This document shows, piece after piece, positions 6,333-11,031 of a DNA stretch of 11,031 nt. The notes under the pieces were generated by a model that saw nothing but the letters and a program-made list of their open reading frames with translations, searched no databases and had not been told where the DNA came from. Location of the stretch: the NCBI GenBank assembly GCA_027486075.1, contig JAIXPU010000091.1, forward strand, positions 1 through 11,031, read 5' to 3'. Numbering within the stretch: position 1 is the first letter of the stretch; every line of letters starts with the position of its first letter. This DNA is from Streptomycetaceae bacterium. Its GTDB lineage: Bacteria; Actinomycetota; Actinomycetes; Nanopelagicales; Nanopelagicaceae. Made by a program: the position numbers and the translations under genes.

Positions 6333-7559
6333 TCACGATTGTGCTGCAACTTCAGTTTGTACTGCAACAACTTCAGGAGCTTCGGGCACTGGTTGCGGAG
6401 ATGGCTGTGGCAATAGAGGTGCAGCAATTTTTCCCAAGATTCGATCAACAGTTGCTCGCGCACGTTTTGCAGCAGTATTAGTACGAGGATGTTTATCAGC
6501 GATAATCACAAAGACGTACTCGCGGTCTTCAGATTCAATGTAACCAGCTAAATTTGTGGTGCCATTAAGAGTTCCTGTTTTTGCCTTCACTAGTCCGACC
6601 GCTTCAGGTGCAGTTTTATTAAAGCGATCTTTCAAAGTCCCGGTGATTCCACCAATAGGCAGGCCATTTACTACTGGAGCAAATTGTGGGTCATAACGGA
6701 TTTTCTGTAAGAGAGAGCCGACTTGGCGGACTGTTATTCGATTGTTATGTGACAGCCCGCTGGCATCTTTAACCAGGAGTGGAGCAGAATTGATTCCATA
6801 GCTCTCTAGAATTCCGGCAAAAATAATTCCTACGCCATCTTCATCAAAGGATTCAGCTGCTTTTAGAGCTGCAATTCGCGCTATCCGCTCTGTCAGAGCG
6901 TTATCGCTCCAGGTGAGCAAGAAAGCCAACATACGCTGTAGCTCTGGCGAATGCGATGTAAGAATCTCCTCTCCCTTTAACTCGGTAGCTTCGCGAGCAT
7001 TGACTCTCTTTAGCGACGCTGTGATTCCACGCTTTTTATAGAAGGATTTGATATGCGCTAGCTCTGGCGAGAAGAGATTTGTGTAGTAAATCGTAATCTT
7101 TTCGATGGGCTCTGTGTTGGCTTCTTGTAGAGCAGATAGAGAGTTGTACTCGATTCTCGGTATGGAAGTTCTACCTAGCCTTTGTGCCTCTTTATGGTTG
7201 TAGCTCATCCAAGGATCGCGATCGCCTTCAATAACTAAGGTCCGGGTGCGTTGACCTAACGACACAGTCGTTGTGAAGGTATCGCTTGCTTGCATGTAGG
7301 TAAGTGCTGCCACCGCAGCCAGAATTTTCTGTACTGAAGCTGGCTTGCGCAGAGAGTTTGCGCTCTTCTCGAAGACTACTTCTCCGGTGTTTTGATCGAT
7401 GACAATCGCTGAAGGGTTAGCTAACTCGGTTTTCGAGATATACCTTTCAAAGACGCCCGCTACTGAGTTTGGTTCGAGCGCGCTTGTGGGCGGCAGAGAG
7501 AGTGCAGGCAGAAGCAGCGCTGCGCAGAGCGCAAGACTGGTTCTGCTTAAGAAAGGCAA
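6333..7559 (-). CDS. dacB: D-alanyl-D-alanine carboxypeptidase/endopeptidase, PBP4 (S13) family
   Basis: Exported penicillin-binding protein that trims or cuts peptidoglycan peptides. The 408-residue protein has a signal peptide (MPFLSRTSLALCAALLLPAL, likely cleavage near TSA, residue 27). The three active-site motifs are SVQK (S75-K78, nucleophile Ser and base Lys), SDN (218-220) and KTGT (327-330). DASGLSHNNRIT (265-276) is another family signature. A Pro/Glu/Val-rich tail (about 381-408) is probably disordered. The start codon is TTG at 7557-7559, the first possible start after an in-frame stop at 7563-7565. It has neither a Shine-Dalgarno site nor a -10 hexamer at -6, so it may depend on translation of the upstream gene, whose stop is only 7 bases away. 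In many actinobacteria dacB lies directly beside tilS; here about 5.1 kb separates them. Confidence 0.93.
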   Translation of the reverse strand: MPFLSRTSLALCAALLLPALSLPPTSALEPNSVAGVFERYISKTELANPSAIVIDQNTGEVVFEKSANSLRKPASVQKILAAVAALTYMQASDTFTTTVSLGQRTRTLVIEGDRDPWMSYNHKEAQRLGRTSIPRIEYNSLSALQEANTEPIEKITIYYTNLFSPELAHIKSFYKKRGITASLKRVNAREATELKGEEILTSHSPELQRMLAFLLTWSDNALTERIARIAALKAAESFDEDGVGIIFAGILESYGINSAPLLVKDASGLSHNNRITVRQVGSLLQKIRYDPQFAPVVNGLPIGGITGTLKDRFNKTAPEAVGLVKAKTGTLNGTTNLAGYIESEDREYVFVIIADKHPRTNTAAKRARATVDRILGKIAAPLLPQPSPQPVPEAPEVVAVQTEVAAQS

Positions 7560-7566
7560 GAGTTAA

Positions 7567-7911
7567 CTACCAGAGATAGGCAAGAAGGATATTGATGACG
7601 GTAAGTCCAAGGAGCGCACCCCAGATTGAACTCTTGAGAACTTCCTTCTTGAGATTCTTGTATCCCAAAATCAGAATTGCCAGAACGACTAGTGTCTTGA
7701 TGCCAATCTTGGTGTGGTTAATCTCTTCAGCATTTACCTGATCCCATAAACCAACCATCACAAGGGCAGCCACAAAGGCAGTAAGAGCTGCATGAACTAC
7801 GCCAGGGTTGAGCTTCTTCGGGTTCTTATTTGCCTGTAGCGATAAGAGAACCAAAATTCCTACAACTGCTAACAGATGAATACCAAAGGCGATGTGATAA
7901 ACAATTTCCAT
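7567..7911 (-). CDS. Small four-helix membrane protein of unknown function
   Basis: The 114-residue protein is almost entirely hydrophobic, with helices near residues 5-25, 38-57, 69-87 and 94-113. Short basic or acidic loops lie between them (QANKNPKKLN, 26-35; KNLKKEVLKS, 85-94). Histidines occur at H6 and H12 in helix 1, H40 at the start of helix 2 and H66 just before helix 3. The pattern loosely recalls four-helix SirB-like or heme-binding membrane proteins, but this is only topology and no family is recognised with confidence. ATG 7909-7911 is chosen because CAGGAG (7917-7922) lies 5 bases upstream. A longer reading from 7965 would add 18 polar residues and start ahead of the likely promoter. 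It leads a run with dacB and ctaB; the 7-base gap to dacB suggests co-transcription. Confidence 0.72.
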   Translation of the reverse strand: MEIVYHIAFGIHLLAVVGILVLLSLQANKNPKKLNPGVVHAALTAFVAALVMVGLWDQVNAEEINHTKIGIKTLVVLAILILGYKNLKKEVLKSSIWGALLGLTVINILLAYLW

Positions 7912-7916
7912 GCTGA

Positions 7917-7922
7917 CTCCTG
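7917..7922 (-). promoter_or_regulatory. Shine-Dalgarno site deciding the start of the small membrane protein
   Basis: CAGGAG, 5 bases before ATG 7909-7911. It favours the 114-residue form over the 132-residue reading from 7965. Confidence 0.7.
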
Positions 7923-7938
7923 GGCGACTACTTGGTGA

Positions 7939-7944
7939 ATAATA
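7939..7944 (-). promoter_or_regulatory. Predicted -10 element for the membrane protein-dacB-ctaB run
   Basis: TATTAT on the minus strand. A start about 7 bases downstream would give a leader of roughly 20 bases that contains the Shine-Dalgarno site, a conventional leadered arrangement. It lies in the 56-base divergent gap with the SpoU methyltransferase gene. Confidence 0.45.
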
Positions 7945-7955
7945 TGAGTTAAGTT

Positions 7956-7961
7956 TAGAGT
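7956..7961 (+). promoter_or_regulatory. Predicted leaderless -10 element of the SpoU methyltransferase gene
   Basis: TAGAGT, then 6 bases (GCATCC), then ATG 7968. There is no Shine-Dalgarno site. It sits 12 bases from the oppositely directed TATTAT of the neighbouring gene. Confidence 0.55.
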
Positions 7962-7967
7962 GCATCC

Positions 7968-8618
7968 ATGGAAATCAATACACCTGCGGTCATTGGTCCA
8001 GGTGAATTTTTCCCTGTAGTCGGAGTTGGTCCACACCCAAAGCCTTGGCCAACTGGTGCTGAATATGATCCAGAGTTACTAGAAAATGGTGACCGACGTA
8101 ACGTTCTCGACCATTACAGGTATTGGAGCGTTGAGGCGATAGTTGCAGATCTCAATGCAAAGAGACACAAGTTACAGATTGCAATTGAAAATTGGCAACA
8201 TGATTTAAATATTGGCTCAGTTGTTCGCACAGCAAATGCATTTAATGTCTCAGCAGTGCACATCATCGGAAAGCGCGACTGGAATAAACGTGGCGCCATG
8301 GTCACAGATAGATACCTGACTGTGATTCATCATCCAACGATTGCTGATTTTTCTACATGGTGTACAGAACAAAATCTGCCAGTCATTGGAATTGATAACG
8401 TGCCAACATCAAAACATTTAGAGGGTGCGCAATTGCCGCAAGAGTGTGTACTGCTCTTTGGCCAAGAAGGCGCGGGTATGTCTGATGAAGGTATTGCAGC
8501 TTGCCAAGTGCTCTACGCGATTGAACAGTACGGATCAACGCGTTCTATGAACGCCTCTGCAGCTGGCGCTATCGCCATGTACCACTGGGCGCTACAACAT
8601 CTACCGCGCCAGGTTTAA
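7968..8618 (+). CDS. SpoU/TrmH-family RNA 2'-O-ribose methyltransferase
   Basis: SPOUT-class enzyme that transfers a methyl group from S-adenosylmethionine to a ribose 2'-OH of rRNA or tRNA. The three family motifs are in order. Motif 1 is NIGSVVRTANAF (81-92), with the probable catalytic Arg R87. Motif 2 is FGQEGAGMS (164-172). Motif 3 is STRSMNASAAGAIAMY (190-205). Motifs 2 and 3 form the trefoil-knot cofactor site. An N-terminal extension of about 65 residues includes VGVGPHPKPWP (18-28) and DRRNVLDHYRYWSVEAIVADL (42-62), resembling an actinobacterial subgroup of SpoU enzymes. The target nucleotide cannot be inferred. Start ATG 7968 is supported by the -10 hexamer at -6. The last 4 bases overlap the end of the TPR gene on the other strand. 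Confidence 0.9.
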   Translation: MEINTPAVIGPGEFFPVVGVGPHPKPWPTGAEYDPELLENGDRRNVLDHYRYWSVEAIVADLNAKRHKLQIAIENWQHDLNIGSVVRTANAFNVSAVHIIGKRDWNKRGAMVTDRYLTVIHHPTIADFSTWCTEQNLPVIGIDNVPTSKHLEGAQLPQECVLLFGQEGAGMSDEGIAACQVLYAIEQYGSTRSMNASAAGAIAMYHWALQHLPRQV

Positions 8619-9538
8619 TCCATTACCTCACGGACAGATGCCAAGCGACGATCAACTTCATTAGCTTCTTCCATTCGTCCTAGTTGGCGCATTACCGCCG
8701 ACATACGACTTTCGATATCCATAATGAATTCAAAATCTTTTGGCTCATCATCGGCAACGATCTGCAAGACGTTATCAAGCGTTGCCAGCCCATCTTCGAG
8801 CTTATTCAAGAGAATTTCGGCTTTACCGTATTCAAAGAGCGCAAAGGTTTCGCGGCGGTGATCATGCGCTGTTTCAAAGACATCAATCGCTTTACGTGCA
8901 GCTTCTAGAGCTTTCTCACCGTCGCCGATTTCAATGTAGCAAGATGCAATCTTCTGATCACAGCGTGCAACGTGAATGACTTCCTTCTCTGACTTAAACA
9001 TCTTGCGCGCTTCGGTGAAGCAGATAATTGCTTCGTTGTAATTCTTAAGTTCGCGTTGTGCACATCCGATGAGGTGCATATCGTTCGCTGCGCCGATTGT
9101 GTTGCCATCGACTAGATGCTCTTGTGAGCATTCGTACATAGTCTCGATGACTTTTTCATAGTTCTTTGATGAGTACCACCATTCACCCAGCGTGCAGGCG
9201 AGTTCGAGCGCAATAGGTGATTTGTTCTCGCGCAGAATCGCGACAGCTTGGCTCATCGCTGTTGCTGCTTCATCCATACGCTTGAGTTGATTGAGGTTGT
9301 AACCAATTGCAGAGTAAGCCTGCGCTAAACCTTCTTTAGGAGCAGATTCACCTAATTCAGAGAAGATATCTCGGGCGGTTTCGGCGAGCGCAAGGGCTTC
9401 GTCATATTGACCGCGCGCAAAGATGCGAGCGCTTAATTCGTAATATGTATTGGCGCGCTCCTCGCCTTGAACTTCAGGGATTCGATCCCAGAGCATCTCT
9501 TCTGTTACTAGCTCGTCCTGGCCTTCGTCATCGCTCAT
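8615..9538 (-). CDS. Tetratricopeptide-repeat (TPR) protein, function unknown
   Basis: A 307-residue, probably cytoplasmic scaffold protein: no signal peptide or membrane helix, and an acidic N-terminus (MSDDEGQDELVTEE). About seven TPR-like helix pairs follow, near residues 27-60, 70-104, 112-138, 150-183, 190-223, 231-263 and 273-303. Typical TPR positions are visible in ARGQYDEALALAETA (41-55), LKRMDEAATAMSQAVA (85-100), LKNYNEAIICFTEARKMF (164-181) and IGDGEKALEAARKAIDVF (204-221). No enzymatic domain is attached, so it likely mediates protein-protein contacts. ATG 9536-9538 has GGGAGG (9546-9551) 7 bases upstream. It is divergent from the metal-uptake operon across 146 bases and ends against the SpoU gene. 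A link to metal uptake is possible from position only. Confidence 0.85.
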   Translation of the reverse strand: MSDDEGQDELVTEEMLWDRIPEVQGEERANTYYELSARIFARGQYDEALALAETARDIFSELGESAPKEGLAQAYSAIGYNLNQLKRMDEAATAMSQAVAILRENKSPIALELACTLGEWWYSSKNYEKVIETMYECSQEHLVDGNTIGAANDMHLIGCAQRELKNYNEAIICFTEARKMFKSEKEVIHVARCDQKIASCYIEIGDGEKALEAARKAIDVFETAHDHRRETFALFEYGKAEILLNKLEDGLATLDNVLQIVADDEPKDFEFIMDIESRMSAVMRQLGRMEEANEVDRRLASVREVMD

Positions 9539-9572
9539 CTAAAGACCTCCCGCTCCACTTGAAGATTCCTGC

Positions 9573-9578
9573 ACTCTA
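9573..9578 (-). promoter_or_regulatory. Possible -10 element of the TPR gene
   Basis: TAGAGT on the minus strand, about 35 bases before the ATG at 9536-9538. It would give a leader of roughly 28 bases containing the GGGAGG ribosome-binding site. No clear -35 is seen, so this is weak. Confidence 0.3.
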
Positions 9579-9655
9579 GACCTAACGCCCCACCCCAGGC
9601 CGATATTTCCGTGTGAATAGGCGAAGAATTCTCACCTTCTGCCCTCGAGATGCAG

Positions 9656-9672
9656 ATGCAAATGATTTGCAT
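9656..9672 (+). promoter_or_regulatory. Palindromic operator, Fur-family (Nur/Zur-like), ahead of cbiM
   Basis: ATGCAAAT-G-ATTTGCAT is a perfect 8-1-8 inverted repeat. It contains TGCAA-N5-TTGCA, close to the reported Streptomyces Nur (nickel-responsive Fur family) box TTGCAA-N5-TTGCAA. It also fits the 7-1-7 layout of Fur/Zur boxes (TGCAAAT-G-ATTTGCA). It touches the predicted cbiM -10 (9673-9678) and fills the spacer toward -35, so a bound protein would block RNA polymerase. The regulator gene is not in this window; nickel, cobalt and zinc are all possible signals. Confidence 0.6.
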
Positions 9673-9678
9673 TAACCT
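9673..9678 (+). promoter_or_regulatory. Predicted leaderless -10 element of cbiM
   Basis: TAACCT, then 6 bases (TTGCTC), then ATG 9685. It is the same hexamer and spacing as for tilS. It begins right after the palindrome at 9656-9672, and no Shine-Dalgarno site precedes cbiM. Confidence 0.55.
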
Positions 9679-9684
9679 TTGCTC

Positions 9685-10362
9685 ATGCATATTCCAGACG
9701 GGTTTATCGATATCCCAACCTCTGCAGCTTTCGCCGCCATCGCAGCAGTGGGCGTTGCCGCATCCCTAAAGGGAGCCAAGTCTTCCCTCGATGACAAGAC
9801 CGCACCTCTTGCGGGGCTGACTGCAACATTTATCTTTGCTGTGCAGATGCTCAACTTCCCAGTTGCTGCTGGAACAAGCGGACACTTACTTGGCGCAGCT
9901 CTTGCCACTGTCCTAGTCGGTCCGTATGCCGCAACGCTTGCGATCACCATCGTCTTGCTCTTGCAAGCGTTGCTCTTCGCAGATGGCGGGCTAAGCGCAC
10001 TTGGTTTAAGTGTCTTTAATATGTCAATCATCGCAGTCTGGGTTAGCTATGCAATCTTCTTGGCACTTAAGAAAATTCTCCCTAAGACAAAATCTTCAAT
10101 AACTGCCGCAGCTGGAGTTGCGGCGCTGATTTCAGTACCGGCTGCAGCAGCGGGCTTCGTTTTGCAGTATGCAATTGGTGCCAATGCAACATTTTCAGTC
10201 GGAGCAGTTCTCACAGCCATGGTTGGAACGCACATTCTTATTGGTATAGGTGAAGCGCTCATTACTATGTTTGCAGTTGGCGCAGTACTCGCTAGCCGTT
10301 CAGACCTTGTCTATGGATACAAAGGTGAAAAGGCATCGCTAGAAATTAGGAGCGCAACATGA
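9685..10362 (+). CDS. cbiM: Cobalt/nickel ECF transporter substrate-binding membrane subunit (CbiM/NikM)
   Basis: Substrate-specific integral-membrane component of an energy-coupling-factor uptake system for Co2+ or Ni2+. The 225-residue form starts MHIPDGF. In CbiM/NikM the N-terminal Met1 and His2, with a His near position 67, bind the metal; here H2 and H67 (in NFPVAAGTSGHLLGAAL, 57-73) are both in place. This is why ATG 9685 is preferred over the TTG at 9679. FADGGLSALGLSVFNMSI (98-115) and GIGEALIT (187-194) are further family signatures. About six hydrophobic helices are visible. Cobalt versus nickel cannot be told from these motifs. The stop overlaps the next start as ATGA. A palindromic operator lies directly upstream, suggesting metal-controlled expression. 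Confidence 0.93.
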   Translation: MHIPDGFIDIPTSAAFAAIAAVGVAASLKGAKSSLDDKTAPLAGLTATFIFAVQMLNFPVAAGTSGHLLGAALATVLVGPYAATLAITIVLLLQALLFADGGLSALGLSVFNMSIIAVWVSYAIFLALKKILPKTKSSITAAAGVAALISVPAAAAGFVLQYAIGANATFSVGAVLTAMVGTHILIGIGEALITMFAVGAVLASRSDLVYGYKGEKASLEIRSAT

Positions 10363-10661
10363 AGCCGAAGTCATTTCTCATTGCAGGATTTATTGCATCT
10401 TTATTCTTAGCGGGAGTCGTCTCCTTCTACGCATCATCTAATCCAGATGGTCTAGAAAAAGTGGCTCAAGATATTGGCTTTAGCGAGACCGCTAAGGAAA
10501 ATACCAATGCTGAGAGCGCCCTTGCTGACTATGGCGTTAAAGGCGTCGATAACGCTCGCCTTTCAACAGGTTTAGCCGGAATAATTGGTGTAGTTGCAAC
10601 TGGAGTTATTTCAACTGGGCTCTTTATGTTGGTGCGTCGTAAGTCAGGCGACACCAAATAA
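10359..10661 (+). CDS. PDGLE-domain subunit of the Co/Ni ECF transporter (CbiN/NikN-like)
   Basis: Small accessory membrane protein that assists metal loading by the CbiM/NikM subunit. The 100-residue protein has two hydrophobic helices (about 7-25 and 71-91) around an extracytoplasmic loop. The loop contains the name-giving PDGLE motif (29-33) in SSNPDGLEKVAQDIGF, and then ALADYGVKG (54-62). The PDGLE form differs from the classical CbiN sequence and is often fused to CbiM/NikM in other bacteria; here it is separate. ATG 10359 has AGGAG (10348-10352) 6 bases upstream and overlaps the cbiM stop by 4 bases, a standard coupled start. The stop is TAA at 10659-10661. Confidence 0.88.
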   Translation: MKPKSFLIAGFIASLFLAGVVSFYASSNPDGLEKVAQDIGFSETAKENTNAESALADYGVKGVDNARLSTGLAGIIGVVATGVISTGLFMLVRRKSGDTK

Positions 10662-11031
10662 AAACTTCAGCAGAAGATCGCGATCTAGTTCACACGCATG
10701 GCCACCACCATGGCCATGATGTGGGCGAGCGGCTCTATCTTCATAGGCACTCGGTGGCGCACCTGCTGCCGTCACACCTAAAGATCTTGGCTGTACTCGC
10801 CTTTATCTCAGTCTCTGTCTCGACCCCAATCACTCGCTGGCCAGCATTTATCGCCTTCTTTTTCTTACTTGTCGCAACGGCGTACGCCAGCAAGATTCCA
10901 CTGCTGCTGCTCTTTAAGCGCGCGCTCATTGAAATTCCCTTTATCTTCTTTGCAATCTTGATGCCATTTTTTGGAACAGGCGAAAAGTTTGAAATCGCTG
11001 GCATCGAGCTTTATCGCGAAGGCTTACTTGC
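10658..11031 (+). CDS. cbiQ: Co/Ni ECF transporter transmembrane subunit CbiQ, N-terminal part (start uncertain, 3' end outside window)
   Basis: CbiQ is the T-component that couples the ATPase (CbiO) to the metal-binding subunit in the membrane. The frame reads LYLHRHSVAHLLPSHLKILA and then hydrophobic helices, with conserved FKRALIEIPFIFFAILMPF and a terminal GIELYREGLL, matching CbiQ N-termini. Upstream, the same frame carries a His-rich stretch HTHGHHHGHDVGERLYLH, common at CbiQ N-termini. No ATG, GTG or TTG lies between the in-frame stop upstream and this His-rich part. Candidate starts are AUA 10658-10660, which would overlap the cbiN stop as ATAA, and GTG 10721-10723, which would drop the His-rich part. 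Neither has a convincing Shine-Dalgarno site. The annotation begins at the AUA as the longest coding reading; the start is the weak point, the family is not. Confidence 0.85.
   Translation, partial: MKTSAEDRDLVHTHGHHHGHDVGERLYLHRHSVAHLLPSHLKILAVLAFISVSVSTPITRWPAFIAFFFLLVATAYASKIPLLLLFKRALIEIPFIFFAILMPFFGTGEKFEIAGIELYREGLL

Noticed and set aside
7912..7965. Longer start (7965) for the small membrane protein
   Set aside because: It would begin upstream of its own likely -10 and add 18 polar residues before helix 1. The ATG at 7909-7911 has a good Shine-Dalgarno site.
9679..9684. TTG start two codons before MHIPDGF in cbiM
   Set aside because: CbiM/NikM proteins need Met1-His2 at the N-terminus for metal binding, and the leaderless -10 spacing points to ATG 9685.
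9539..9684. Cobalamin riboswitch upstream of cbiM
   Set aside because: The gap is only 146 bases, shows no B12-box (GCCACTG-like) sequence, and cbiM appears to be leaderless, which leaves no room for a leader RNA.
10698..10778. Short frame with ATG at 10698 (MATTMAMM...) as the start of cbiQ
   Set aside because: It is in a different frame from the CbiQ-like sequence and stops after 26 codons without similarity to a known family. A frameshift fusion is not needed because the CbiQ frame is open upstream.
10741..11004. Minus-strand open frame of 87 codons opposite cbiQ
   Set aside because: It is a shadow of the cbiQ coding strand, with no membrane pattern, family motif or start signal of its own.

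Overview
The window looks like part of a small, streamlined actinobacterial chromosome. MetZ, the NlpC/P60 endopeptidase, the SpoU-type methyltransferase with its N-terminal extension, and the dacB/tilS/hpt gene set are all of actinobacterial type. Base composition is moderate rather than GC-rich, and only about 350 of 11,031 bases lie between genes. Several genes also appear to be read from leaderless transcripts. Together this fits the freshwater Nanopelagicales (acI) lineage, but that placement is inference and was not tested by a search. No rRNA, tRNA, mobile element, CRISPR array or clear terminator is visible.

Layout. On the minus strand (1-4204), read right to left, are a bacitracin-type ABC exporter (ATPase then permease, overlapping by ATGA), a secreted coiled-coil NlpC/P60 peptidoglycan hydrolase, tilS (tRNA-Ile lysidine synthetase) and the first 80 codons of hpt (hypoxanthine phosphoribosyltransferase). 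A 36-base divergent promoter region separates the ABC genes from metZ (plus strand, 4241-5464, methionine synthesis by direct sulfhydrylation). metZ overlaps ctaB (heme O synthase) tail to tail. ctaB, dacB (D-Ala-D-Ala carboxypeptidase/endopeptidase, PBP4 type) and a small four-helix membrane protein form a second minus-strand run (5446-7911). A SpoU/TrmH-type RNA methyltransferase (plus, 7968-8618) meets a TPR-repeat protein (minus, 8615-9538) tail to tail. The right end is a plus-strand ECF-type cobalt/nickel uptake operon: cbiM, a PDGLE-domain CbiN/NikN-like subunit, and a cbiQ that runs off the edge.

How the genes relate. This is mostly housekeeping: cell-wall remodelling (dacB, NlpC/P60), tRNA and RNA modification (tilS, SpoU), purine salvage (hpt), methionine synthesis (metZ), respiratory heme (ctaB), and metal uptake.

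The most notable signals are regulatory. Seven genes (tilS, the NlpC/P60 gene, the ABC ATPase gene, metZ, ctaB, the SpoU gene and cbiM) have a TANNNT hexamer exactly six bases before the start codon. That would place the transcription start on the start codon itself. The genes with a clear Shine-Dalgarno sequence lack this arrangement. The cbiM version abuts a perfect 8-1-8 palindrome resembling a Fur-family (Nur/Zur) operator, which suggests metal-repressed uptake. cbiQ has no ATG, GTG or TTG start ahead of its His-rich N-terminus. It may start at an AUA that overlaps the cbiN stop codon.

I found no convincing wholly new multi-gene system.
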